A stretch of DNA of 64,000 nucleotides from Rhopalosiphum padi. Lineage: Eukaryota; Arthropoda; Insecta; Hemiptera; Aphididae. The translations under genes were made by a program, and so were the position numbers. The notes beneath the pieces are model-generated. The model saw only the letters and a list, made by a program, of their open reading frames with translations. It made no database searches and was not told where the DNA came from. Positions within the stretch are counted from its first letter, which is position 1; every line of letters begins with the position of its first letter. Where the stretch lies: the NCBI RefSeq assembly GCF_020882245.1, contig NC_083599.1:71221745-71285744 (forward strand), read 5' to 3'. Shown piece after piece: positions 35,160 through 47,738 of this stretch.

Positions 35160-36560
35160 GTAAGAACAGCATGCCGCCGAACGTCGAGTGTCGACAGTTT
35201 GGTTATTGGACGAGTAGGTGCCACTGGGTAGGTCTCGTTGGCGCCGGGCTCGGTTTGGTTAAAAATAAAAGGTTAGGTTCAACAGTTCTAACTTCTAACC
35301 TACACTCATCGTCCGAAACGCGAAACACATCTATAATTAATACTATTATCTCAATACTCAATTTGTCTCAATAATAAAACATAGATACTTGTATATACAC
35401 AAAAATCTATATGATTATTAGTGTTCCAAAGTGTATTCGTAAAGTAGGTATTTATTTTATTCAATAATTTTGTATGGCTCTGATAAATAGATTCATCATC
35501 AAAGCCTGTAGCACAATATATAAATATATTATAAATAATATAGAACAGGAAGGAAAGGAATGTACAACGACAAAATTAAGATGAGTCATAGATTTTGATT
35601 CATTAATCATTATGAATAATATGATCTAGTAATATTACTAATATTTTAATTATTACACAATTTTATTTTATAATATACAATGTCATATTTCCCTGTATAA
35701 CGACTACCTATATGCCACCCATCACAATTTTTTTTTACAAATTCTCAGAAATATTTTGAGTGTTTTAATGAATAATAATTATTAAATTATTTTTGAGTCA
35801 ATTTATTTTGAATACAAGCAGCTCCTTTTCTATTTAACAATTCCTCATAACAAATTTACCATGCTTTGCACTAACAGGTACACACTTCGTACCACTATTG
35901 AGGTCTATAATGCCTATTAAGAAATGTACTTATTTTTGTAATTTACTAGTTAGTGCGATGTTTATTTCTTATGGCCAATGTGATGGGTAGTTGGTTATAT
36001 TTTGGTCAGTCACAACAATTATTTTGTCTTATTGTATACGTACCACGTAGAACAAATTTAATAATAATTGTGATTGTTATTATAAATTATTATTTTCTGG
36101 ACAATAGACTATTATATTTGGCATGAACTGGAAAAAAAACAAATCGCTGATAAAAAAATTTTTTTCTTTACTTTAGAATCTATATTTTTATGTTATCATT
36201 ATGATAAAATTTATAAAATACACATAGGTAAAAGCATAGAATAATTATTAAAATCATTATAAAACTTTATATACATAGTTGAAAATAATTGTAAAATATG
36301 GTTAATGAAATTAATAAATTGAATATGAATAGGAAATTATAAATAAATATTACATTTTATCAACAAAAAAAGAAACATAGAATTAGGTACTTAGTTTAAA
36401 TGAATATTAAGTGGGCGCTTAACTTGTATGCATTGTCTTTGTCTTAAAAACATAGTTTAACATAGCAAATTTTACATTCTGAAAAATCTATTTAACTTTT
36501 TTATACTTGACGTTACTGTAAATTTACCTATTATCAAAATTAAAAGTAAGAATATTATCT
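35160..36560 (+). other. AT-rich part of the inferred ANKRD50 intron 1
   Basis: AT-rich sequence between the inferred first exon and the nested transposons. No exon or bounded element was seen. Confidence 0.4.
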
Positions 36561-36632
36561 AGTACAGTATTCCAGTATCTAGTCCTGACCTTTTTGTAAT
36601 GGCAACCCATTCATTTACTGTTTGTTGGGTAT

Positions 36633-37845
36633 CATGGGCATCCCCATGGGGGGGGCAAGACGGGGCACTTGCCCCCCCCCTGGAATGTTATTTCCACAGC
36701 AATTGATAAAATTCCCAATGAGAAATTAGCTTCTAAAAATAGGTCTACCTATGTTACTATAATGTCAACGCACGGCTATCCATAAGTTTAAAATCATTAT
36801 CAAATAATGAAATACATTTGAATTCCAATACGAGGCAACGAGCTCATTACTTATATTCTGCAGCCTCAAATTCATCATTCTTAATTTCTATGATAACTAT
36901 GGCGAGGTACAGTGCTATTTTAGAACCTGTGACAAATATGTTACAAGGTGTGTCAGTAGATCTATATAAAGTCAGCGAGCATATTAATTCATTACTAGAA
37001 TTGTTCGATAAACATCGAAATGACGCTGATAACATTTTCCAAACGTTATATAACGAAGCGAAATCAATCGCCATTGATTTAGATATTGTTATTATATGTC
37101 CGAGAACAGTAAAAAAACAGTCACTAAGAGCAAACTATGAAACTGAGAGTTGTGAAGATTATTACCGAGTATCAATTTTTATACCATATATTGATTCAAT
37201 TTTACAATCTATAAAAGAATGTTTTGAAAAAAAAAATGATAATGCATTTTTACTACAATATCTTCATCCCAACATATTTAAAAATTGGAGAAAAAAATGT
37301 ATTTTGAAAGCATTGAAAAAATTTTTGATTTCTATGAAATTGTTAATCTACAAGCTGAAGCAGGAAGTTGGTACAGTTTTTGGCAAAATAAGGACTGCCA
37401 AGATATTGATTTCATCAATTTGTTAAATTGTAACTGTACGTTTTTTTCCAAGTATAGCTGTTGCTTTGCAAATATTTTTGTCTCTTCCGGCTACAAGCTG
37501 TACAGCAGAACGTTCTTTTAGTACATTAAGGCGTGTTAAGACATGGTTACGATCAACGATGGGTGATGATAGACTGAGTGGAATATGCATGTTGAGTGTT
37601 CATAGAGAAAAAGTAAATTCAGATAAAGAAAAATTTATTGAAAATGCACTGACACAATTTGGTAGAGAATGTCCACAGAGATTGAAATTTATATTTAATG
37701 AAAAAGACTAATGTATTATAATAATATCTAATTGTAATAATGACGAAATATAATAATATGCTATAAATAAAATGTATAAAAAAATTTTCATTTATTTTTT
37801 AAATTAATTTTGCCCCCCTTAGAAAAATGTCTGGGGACGCCCATG
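36633..37845 (+). mobile_element. hAT transposon with perfect 8-bp target duplication
   Basis: The 1213-bp element is flanked by TTGGGTAT on both sides (36625-36632 and 37846-37853). Its termini are inverted repeats, CATGGGCATCCCCA and the complement of CATGGGCGTCCCCA (13 of 14 match), each followed by a G-rich run. It contains the C-terminal part of a hAT transposase on the plus strand. It is internally deleted: the TTF zinc finger and most of the catalytic domain are missing. The perfect target duplication suggests recent insertion. Confidence 0.88.
36818..37711 (+). pseudogene. Truncated hAT transposase (ZMYM1/52-kDa-repressor-like)
   Basis: The reading frame begins inside the transposase with RAHYLYSAASNSSFLISMI and the family pattern SIFIPYIDSILQSIKECF. 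It ends with the hAT C-terminal dimerisation domain: LQIFLSLPATSCTAERSFS, then LRRVKTWLRSTMGDDRLSGI. Two single-base frame changes at homopolymers interrupt it: an A-run near 37285 moves the frame, and a T-run near 37442 returns it. The stop is at 37711. With no N-terminal zinc finger and only part of the DDE domain, it cannot encode an active enzyme. Homopolymer indels could also be assembly errors, but the N-terminal deletion would remain. Confidence 0.8.
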
Positions 37846-38170
37846 TTGGGTATACAACCCTCATTAAAAATAATTGCTTAGGTCTTTTTACATATTATTA
37901 TCAGTATAGTTGCCTAATTAGTTTACAAATATCACGAGTCACGACACATCAAAAATATTTCAAGACCCATAGGTTGAGAAACACTGATCTAGGTAACATC
38001 CTCGTAATTTTTTTTTATTTTTATTTTAAGTGAGTTATGAACATTTTAAAATGCATTAACAATATAGAATTTTAAAATTTTTATAACTTGATTTTATAAT
38101 AAAATCATTAAAAAACTTACAAAAGATATTCTTAAATTGAAATTTGATTATAGGTAGAACCACTGCAATA

Positions 38171-38947
38171 TTAAAGGAGCACACAACACAAATAAAAAAA
38201 TTCTTTAAATTTTTTTTAAATGTTAAATTATTGTAGTTATGGTTATATGAAATGATTTTGTGAAGATACGATGTAAAAAAAAATATTACTTTAAGAGATA
38301 TTAAGAGATGTAGAATAGCCGCGTGACGTCACTGGGCCGGAGTCATCGTAATTGCCTATCTTATACGTGTAAAAGTTCCTCGCTTCACACAACGATTTAT
38401 CAACCTAAACATTTTATTTTTGCAATTTAATTTACATGTAAATATGTGGTTTTATGTGTTTAAGACGATGCAAGTATCAGAATTGCAATACGATGTTTAG
38501 TTTTTTAAATATTAAAAATCTTAAAAGAGACATTTTGGTTAAACCGCACGTCGACATGGCAAGCGGCGCGTGGCGTTCGAACAACGGGTCCGCGGTTTAA
38601 CCAAAATGTCTCTTTTAAGATTTTTAATATTCAAAAAACTAAACATCGTATTGCAATTCTGATACTTGCATCGTCTTAAACACATAAAAACACACATTTA
38701 TACGTCAATTAAATTTTAAAAAGAAAATGTTTAGGTTGATAAATCGTTGTGTGAAGCGAGGAACTTTTACACGTATAAGATAGGCAATTACGATGACTCC
38801 GGCCCAGTGACGTCACACGTCTTTTTTCAATTGCTCATAACTTATTGAATAATGTGAGTAGAAACGTAAAACCTATACCATTATTCTTAGAATTGAACAT
38901 TCTTTCAAATAAAAAAAACTTATTTTTTGTGTTGTGTGCTCCTTTAA
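38171..38947. mobile_element. Foldback/MITE with TTAA ends and 225-bp arms (piggyBac-like)
   Basis: The outer ends are TTAAAGGAGCACACAACAC at the left and its complement at the right, so the element is bounded by TTAA, the target of piggyBac elements. Inside is a long inverted repeat: left arm 38323-38547 and right arm 38592-38816 are near-identical complements (starting GTGACGTCACTGGGCC), with a 44-base GC-rich loop (38548-38591). No protein is encoded. It lies in the inferred first intron of ANKRD50. The piggyBac assignment rests only on the TTAA ends. Confidence 0.8.
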
Positions 38948-39745
38948 GCATTAAAGAGTTACATAATGTACAATTTGCTGTTATGCATTTGTAAGACGGT
39001 GACAACGTATACAGGTGTAGTGTCCTTTTGAGTAGTATTCCCACTTTTACCTTATATTTTAACATTATTTAACTAAAAAATATTTATAAATTATATTTTG
39101 ATAATAACCTCAAACATATTTTCTATGAAATATTTGTATATTAGGTATTATTAACATGCTTTAAAGTTTAAGTACATTTTTTTTATATTGCAAATCATGT
39201 TATTATTAATGAAGTTCAAGGATCATAAAACAATTTCCATTGAGGTCCACTCATGATAACCTCATTGGTATGTTATGAAAATAATATTATAATTGTTTAT
39301 AATGTATTTTAAATACTTTTAAAAAATACAATCATCTTAAATTAAGAAATTTTTATCTATCCACTTCCTATATTTGATAAAAGTTATTTAAATCGATTGT
39401 TTTATTATAAATTAATATAATATAGTACAAAGGCGCAGTGTTGTAAAATTAAAACAAAACATAGTCTCAGCGATTACTTGATGTTTTTTCTTAATTTATC
39501 TTTTTTCACTAGCTTAATATTTTTTATTATACCTAAATGGTTTTATTTTTTATAACTTGTTTTATAGTTATGCAAAAATATACTAAACTGTAGTTGGTAC
39601 TTACGATTAAAATTTAATAAAAAATGTTATGTTTCAGATTACCTATATTTTATAATATATGAATAGTTAAATCAATACTTTTAATTTGGCCTATGATATC
39701 AGCAATTAAGAATTTTTCAACTAATATGAAAATAAACAGATCAAA
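38948..39745 (+). other. AT-rich end of the inferred ANKRD50 intron 1
   Basis: No exon or element was seen. Two possible acceptors precede the ATG (ending 39702 and 39739). Neither has a strong pyrimidine tract, so the exact 5' UTR boundary is unresolved. Confidence 0.4.
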
Positions 39746-42700
39746 ATGACTTCAAGTGATTTGGCTCAAAAACCATTTTATTGCCGTGAATGGGTATTCC
39801 AAAAATTATTACATTGCTTTGATCAAAGAAGCAATTGGAAAACATGTGGAGCACTACTAGTTGGAGGTGCTGGATGTGGAAAAACTTCATTGTGCTGCGA
39901 AATTGTTCATCCATCTGGCAGACTACAACGTGCATTAAACAGAAGACTATTAGCTTATCATTTTTGTCAAGCTCAAAATATCAACACATTATCGGTCACC
40001 CATTTTATTCAAAGTTTGGTTTCACAGTTATCTGATTCATTACCTAAGTCATATAAAGAAAGATTAAAATCTGATCCAGCAATACAAGAATCTTTATCTC
40101 CAATAAATATAGTAAAAGATGCTGATGATGCATTTAAAAAAGCTGTTGTATTTCCACTAATTGATCTTGAACTACCAAAACATACAATGTTTCTTTTAGT
40201 TGATTCAGTTGATGAAGGATTATGTACAAATGATAGATCTGATCCAAAGTTTAAGAATAATTCAAGCAAAACTATTACAGAGCTATTAGCTACTCATCAT
40301 CATTTATTTCCTCAATGGTTGATGCTTATTTGTACAACACGTAGACAAAATAAAAATATTGCTCGTATGTTCTCTGGTTTTCGTAAAATTTGCATAGATG
40401 ATCTCCGTAAATCACAAGTATGTATAACAATGTTTTTTTTTTTGTAATTTGTATTTATCAAAAAATCTGTTATAATATTTTAATTTGTTTGTTATCAATT
40501 TTTTATTTTAATATTATTTACTATTTATTCATAGGTAGTTAGAGATATACAACAGTACATATTGAGCCGTTTGGAATCTGAGGAATCTTTACGTCAACAT
40601 ATGAGTAGAGATACAGCTGAAATGTTAAATCAATTACATATAAAAAGTAATGGTTGTTTTCTTTACTTGGAAAGAGTATTAGATGGAATATCTGACGGAT
40701 GTGTAGTCTTGAGGGAAATTAAAGATATTCCCGGAACTCTTAATGGACTGTATTTATGGTTTTGTCAGAGGCTTTTGAATTCAAAACATTTTTCAAAAGT
40801 AAGTACTTTTAAAAATATACGAGTCAACTCCTTATAATAAATCGTTTATATTTGTATTTTAGGTGCGGCCTTTATTAAATGTTATTTTAGCGTCCCCCGA
40901 ACCTCTATCAGAAGAACAATTAAGTAGTATTATACATTCTGTATACCAATACATGACTGCTGAAGAATTTCACAAACGATTTAGCTTATTAAGAAGAATA
41001 TTTTCATTACCAAGAGATTCAAAAGTAATACAATTTCACCACAGTTTTGGAGAATGGTTCCTAGATGTCAAACATTGTACTAGAAGGTTTTTATGTTCTG
41101 CTAATGAAGGACACGCTATGATTGCTTTTCATTATACACTTAGGTATTTATTTTCTAAAATAATTTATGTTAATTGATAAAAATAATTAAAATGATTTAC
41201 ACTTTTTATATTACCTATGTTTAATTTTCTTATATTTATTTAGATGTTCAAAACCCCCTGGGTATGAAGAAACTCATAAATTAGCTTACCATCTATCAAG
41301 AGTAAATCCATTACCAGTCTGGACAAATTTTTCTGACACAAATTTATTGCCATTACTATGGTTAATTGATAGTGGAGCACAAATTTCTGATAGTATGACA
41401 ATTCCTTGTTATGATAGAAAAACTGTTAATTTTTTGGAAGGAGCTAGTAATTGTTTTAAATCAGATGTCGATCTAAAATCTAATAAGGTAAAAAAAATAA
41501 AAATTAGTATTGAAATTAAATCTATTTTTAATCTGCATTTATTTTTTAGTTTGAAACAAATTTTGGATTAGTGTCATCACCAAAATCTGAAAAAAATTTA
41601 GCAGTTTATTCAAATACTTTATTACCGTCAAATTTATATGAAGTAGATATCAATGGTAGAAATACTTTACATTTGCTTGCAATGGATGGAAATTTAAATG
41701 TTCTTCGAGATTTATTAAAAACTCATTCAGATATAAATTTAGAAGTGAATGACAATAATGGACAAACACCACTTAATATAGCTGCGCGTCATGGTTATCT
41801 TGAAGTTGTAGAGGTATTTAGATAAAATATTATATTTAAGTATCACATTATTGAATATTACAATTTATCATTGATTAAAACGTTATATTTTACTGCAAGT
41901 GAAATTTTTCATACTTTTTAAAAGATGATGTCTTTTTATTTTTTAAATAGTATAACACAGTTGTAGCTGTATTGATAGATCTTTATTTATTTTTTGCATT
42001 TTCCTATTAATTAAACTTTAAGAGCAATGCAATTTCATTGAGTAGTATTATTTTTTAATTAATATCTAAAATTATGTTGGTTATGATATATTAGTTTATC
42101 CACCTATATTTATTTTGTTTATATTATTTATGAATAAGAAGTGTCAAATTGCATAAATAATATGTACATATGTACATTACAAATTATAAAATTTAAGAGG
42201 ACTTTATACTCATATGTGTATTCTCTATGTTAAGGCATAACATACAAAAAAGGATGACACTTGATGCAATAATTATTGCCGTACTTACAACAAATAAATA
42301 TTATTTTTAACACAAAATTTAATATTTGGTTATGAAATAGTGATATCTCTAAATAAAAATTATATAAAAGATTGGCGAGGTTGTTTATTAGGTAGTATTG
42401 CTTACAAAAAATAGTATTTTAATCAATGATTTAAAAATAAATACAATTTTTGTATCATCTAAATTTATAAACTTAATAGACAATACTCGATAGTGGAAAC
42501 AGTTTTTTTTTCATTTATAAATATTAATAATTATTTTTTCATGTTATTGAAATTTGTCTGTAAATGTTAAACAGAATTGTACTATGTGTGGTATTATCTT
42601 AAGAGTTAAAAAAATAAAATATTTACCTTTTTATAGAAATATACGCTTAGTAATTGTTATTCATTAATATTTTCACAATAGTTGTTACAGTTAAATATTT

Positions 42701-45700
42701 TTGTTTCAGCTTCTATTAAAATATAACTGTAAAATAGATCATGCAGATGTTGAAGGATGGACTGCTTTAAGAGCTGCTGCATGGGGTGGTCACTCACAAG
42801 TAATAACATACATTTTTACTAACTAAATAATAAATTTATTAATTTATATACCTTATAATATTAGGTGGTGGAGTTATTACTTAAACATGGAGCCGATGTA
42901 GAATGTTCTGATTGTGAAGGGCGTGGAGCATTACGTGCTGCAGCCTGGGGAGGTCACAATGATGTTGTTATAAAATTACTAGAAGCCGGTGCAAACCCTA
43001 ATACTACTGATGGTGATGGTAGAACTCCATTGATTGCTGCAGCATATATGGGCCATGCACATATAGTAGGAAAATTATTGGATAATGGTGCGAATATCAA
43101 TCATCAAGATAGTGATGGCCGTACTGCTTTGAGTGTTGCTGCTTTATGTGCACCCACTAATGGAGGATATGCCAAGGTTGTCACTTTGTTGTTGGAATCT
43201 GGAGCTTTTGTTGATCATGAAGATAAAGATGGAATGACACCATTACTTGTTGCCGCATTCGAAGGCCATAGGTATTTCTATTAGTTAATTTTCAAAATTA
43301 CTGTCCATTTTAATTTAATTTATAATTGTTTTCTCAGAGACGTTTGCGAAATTTTATTAGAAGCAGAAGCTGATGTAGACCATTGTGATAAATTAGGTAG
43401 AACGCCTTTATGGGCTGCTGCATCAATGGGACATCCTGCATGTGTTTCACTTTTACTTTTTTGGGGTTGTTATGTGGACAGCATAGATAATGAAGGACGT
43501 ACTGTACTCAGTGTGTCTGCAGCTCAAGGGAACAATGTTGTAGTATCACAACTACTAGATAGAGGTATGTTTTTTTGATTTTGTGGGCTTGTTAAATATG
43601 TTTAACTGTATCAAGTTTATTTAAAAAATATTTATATAGATCTGTATAAATTGTTTTTAAATATATCTTTTTTTTACAACTTAAATCTAGAACCTTTTTT
43701 TGCCAATTTAGAAAAAACTTAAAATTCCCTTTAGGTATTTTAAGTATTTGATAATAGGTGTCTTACTTTTAAAATAATTGATTAATTATTTGATATCATT
43801 TAATTAATTTGTTTTTGTTTTATACTATATTTAATAAACAGAGATAATTTACTGATTCTTGCCTGATAAAAACTGGTTGCCACTGACTGTTTCTTATTTT
43901 GAATAGAGCATAGTTAATTTTAACTGTAAAATTTTTATAGTTATAAACATTTTTATATTTCAGGTCTTGATGAACAACATAGAGATAATTCTGGTTGGAC
44001 TCCATTACATTATGCTGCTTTCGAAGGTCATCAGGTTGTTTGCAGAACATTGTTGGAGAGTGGGGCAAAAATTGATCAAACTGATAATGATGGTAAACCA
44101 CCACTAATGTTAGCAGCTGAAGAAGGGCATTCAGATTTAGTAAGTGAATTTTTAAAAAACTATGGAGCCCCTCCAGATCAGAAAGCTCATGATGGAAGAA
44201 CTGCTTTAAGGTATTATTTTTATAGCTTAAATAATTAAAATTCTATTAATTATTCCTAATATTTTATGTAAACTTATAGATTGGCTGCATTAGAAGGTCA
44301 TATTGAAGTAGTTAGAAGTCTTGTAGAACATGGAGTTGACGTGAACAAAAAAGATGCTGATGGTCGAAGTACTCTTTATGTCCTAGCTCTTGAAAATCAT
44401 TTAGCAATGGCTAAATTTTTTATTGATCCCGGTGGAGCAGATGTTGAAAGCACAGATTCTGAAGTTAGTACCATTTGTTTAAACAAAAAATTTCATTTTT
44501 AAATTTAAATAAAATTGTTTTGCATCTAGATAGTTAGATAAGATTGTTCAAAATAATTTTTCATATGAATTCAAAACAAATTGTTCTTATTACAAAAATG
44601 TATTGTATACATTATCAAATGATAAAGATAAATATTTAAAACAAATAAATTTTTTTATTTATATTGTTCTATAATTATTATTAGTTGTTTTGTAATACCA
44701 AATTTATTTACCAATTGTTGACTTAAAGATTTATGTTTGATAATAATCATTTCTTACTAATAAATATTTTTATATTTATTTATTTAGTATACTTAATTAG
44801 TTTTAGTCGTTACAGTAAAAATTTTAAAATTTTTATTTCACACGTTAATTTAATTTGAGTTAACAAATTAAAAACATATGGAATTACAAACATTTATGCT
44901 CTTAGTATAAAAAAAAATCAAATCAATATTTATTATAGAAAAACAATATATGATGTAATTATTGTAAACCCATCAAAATATAATTTAAAATATCTGCATA
45001 TTTAAAAAATACAATAATTATTAGTATAAATATATAAACTGTGATTTTAAATTATTAACTAATTAAATATTGTAATAATAATAATTCTTGTAAAAATATT
45101 AAATTCTTATTTATTTTGAAATTTTAGAAAAAATTTACTAAAAACTTGTGATTTGATATTTTAGGGCCGAACTGCTTTACATGTTAGTTGTTGGCAAGGT
45201 CATTGTGAAATGGTATCATTATTATTAAAACTTGGAAAAGCAAATTTAAATGCAACTGATAATGAAAATAGAACACCTCTTCACTTAGCTGCATGGCAAG
45301 GACATTCTGTCATTGTCCGATTATTAATTGAACATGGAGCCAATGTTAATCATGCGTGCAATCAAGGAGCAACAGCCTTAGGTAAATTATTATTATACTT
45401 ATGACTAAAAATGTAAATACCTTGATTTTAATATTACACTCTTCAATATAAAATTTATTACCAAGTATTTTTACTGTTTTCAAAATGTAAAAGAAATAAG
45501 TATTATATTAAATAATTATAATATAATCTATTATAACCTATACTAGATGTCACCAATTAATATTTTTAAAGGGCTATATTAGGAATCTGAAAATTTTTCG
45601 CAGCCTATCAAAATTCTAAGTATATATTACATGATTCAAAAACCAATAATATTTAACAATAATAATAATGATAAATTAACAAAATTTAATGATGTACTAT

Positions 45701-47738
45701 TTCTTATTTATTCTTTAACTGTGGGCCAGATAAAATTTGTTCGCGAGCCTCCATTTGGTGACCCATGATCTATACATATATTTATTTTTATTAATTATTA
45801 ATATTTTAATTGTGTACTTCTAACTTAATTAATTTATTAATGCATTGCTTATAATAATTCAATCATATATTCTAGTTATTGTTTTTTAAATTATTATAAA
45901 ATATTTGATTGAATATTTTAATGCCCATAAGATTTATATAGAATTTATATAGAATAAATTATATTATATTCCTTTAATAAATATATATTTTAATAAATAC
46001 ATTAAACTTAACTTCATTATTAAGAGCATTGTGTTTATTTTAAATGTTATTTAATTTTAAACTATCATTAATATAAATACTTTGTTTATAAATTAATAAA
46101 TAGGTATTGCTTCTCAAGAAGGTAATGAGACTTGCGTTCGTTTATTGTTAATGCAAGGTGCAAGCCCATTAGTATCTGACCATTGTGGACGGAATGCTAT
46201 AAAAATTGCTGCAAAAAGTGGCCATGATAACATTGTTAAATTACTTGAACAATTTTGTCCTATAAAAAACGAAAGTAATATTTAAAAAAAATTATATGTA
46301 ACATTTAATTAGTATTATATCAAATAAATTTTATTTTTAGGTAACGGATTTAATACAGCTAATACTTCTTGTGGTTCTGGTTCAACAACTGAAACTAAAC
46401 CATCTTCAGCTATATTAGTTAATCCATTATTATCTTGTTCCAATCATGCTCCGATTCATGATTCATCACCCATTGAATCACCAGATTCAACAGCAAAACG
46501 AACATCATTTGTTTCAAACTATAGCAAATCCAGTTCTAATTTGACTGATAGTACTAAAAGTTCTCACCAAGATTTACCAACACAAGTAAAAATATTTTGC
46601 CAACTAACATATTAAGAAGATATTTAAATGATAAATAATACCATTATTTTTTGCAGTTGACACCATTGACTTTTACACAAAAATTACAACAATGTAGTCG
46701 ACGTATCAAGTCAAGACCCACTTCTAAAGTTCTAAGTCCTTTGCAGAGTCCTATATACGCAACACCACCTCACAGCCCCAATTCAGAAGAACCATCAGCT
46801 CCGAGTATTCATGGTAAAACTATTCATTGCATTTGAATTGTGCAAACTTTTTTTATCAACATAATATTTTTATGTAACTTAAAAAAATAAATTGCAATTA
46901 TAAATAATTTATTGAGTGTTAGATTTAAAAGAATGTTTTATTTATTGGAAGCTACTCTAAAGTGGCTACATTTTTTTTCATTTTTCAATTAGTATATAAT
47001 GTTTAAAAATAACAAGATCACTTAAATTAAATTTAATTGTCACTTTTAAATATTATTTTTAGCATTTCAACTCAACAGTATTTTTTATAAAAGAATTTTC
47101 TCTGTATTAAAAATATCTTATATAATATTTTTTCCGCTATTATTTTTTGTTTTCAATTTAAAACACGATAATTATATAAAAAGCTTACTGTATTAATTAC
47201 AAATCTAAATTAATTAATTATTATTATTAAAATTTCTAAAAATATTTAACAAGTGTTGAACTTGATTATCATTATCCAACCATCCATATTATTTGATATT
47301 ATGTTTCATGGTATATAATTGCAAAGTATTTAATCGTTTTTAGTATATCTGGTCTCTACATATAACTTGTATTTTATATTTGCATATACTTACATTTTAT
47401 TATCATTTCAGTATTGACGGATGATCATTTCTCACGTGACACTCATATGAGAATTATTCTTGGTAATAAGGCTGTGTTAAAAAAATCGACATCTGATTCA
47501 AAGTACTATATAATTGTGATATTTAATTGATATTATGTTAATTTTTATAATATTTTGTTTTAGTTATAATAAAAACTTGGGAAACGTCAAGCAAAAACGT
47601 AATGGTATTGTTACTAATCCAGCTTTAAGAATTATGCCAGCTATTCGTAATGGTTTAGAAATGGCAGCTGGGCGTAAAAATAAAACACCTCATTTGCCCA
47701 CTGATAGTTTTAAATGGCGAAAAGAAACGCCATTGTAA
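39746..47738 (+). CDS. ANKRD50: Ankyrin repeat domain-containing protein 50
   Basis: Sixteen exons join in phase into 1311 aa: 39746-40417, 40535-40798, 40863-41143, 41244-41487, 41550-41813, 42710-42799, 42865-43271, 43338-43564, 43964-44210, 44280-44463, 45165-45381, 46104-46274, 46341-46585, 46657-46813, 47412-47502 and 47564-47738. The N terminus has the family block FYCREWVF, a Walker A motif GGAGCGKT (40-47) and a Walker B-like MFLLVDSVDEG (148-158), as in STAND-type P-loop ATPases. ETAEMLNQLHIKS-type sequence and DVKHCT are also shared with ANKRD50. About 18 ankyrin repeats fill residues 524-1085 (for example GRTALSVAALCAP, LLFWGCYVDSIDNEGRT). A Ser/Pro/Thr-rich tail ends KRNGIVTNP ... 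WRKETPL, the characteristic C terminus. Vertebrate ANKRD50 (about 1430 aa) acts with SNX27-retromer and WASH in endosome-to-membrane recycling; that role is inferred here. There is no lesion. Confidence 0.97.
45545..45775. mobile_element. Probable MITE in ANKRD50 intron 11
   Basis: TAGATGTCACCAA at the left faces TTGGTGACCCATGAT at the right, with GGGCTATATT and GGGCCAGATAAA just inside. This suggests imperfect terminal inverted repeats of a short non-autonomous DNA transposon. CTATA occurs just outside both ends. The element is decayed and its limits are uncertain. Confidence 0.4.

Larger units (their letters stand above)
36565..37986. mobile_element. Older hAT-type MITE interrupted by a younger hAT element
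   Basis: The left part begins CAGTATTCCAG and runs into GACCTTTTTGTAATGGCAACCC. The right part ends GACCCATAGGTTGAGAAACACTG. These resemble the two ends of a widespread hAT MITE type (CAGTG-TTCTCAACC...). Flanking 8-mers ATCTAGTA (36557) and ATCTAGGT (37987) match at 6 of 8 positions, as expected for an old target duplication. The younger element 36633-37845 lies inside it. Boundaries are approximate. Confidence 0.45.

Noticed and set aside
34427..35374. Overlapping plus and minus open frames of 97-148 codons
   Set aside because: They lie in a CpG-rich first-exon region, are low-complexity in several frames at once, and the block ends in a donor that fits a non-coding ANKRD50 exon. None shows a family pattern.
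43820..44104. Minus-strand 94-codon frame inside ANKRD50
   Set aside because: It is antisense to a coding ankyrin exon that fits in phase, and it has no features of its own.
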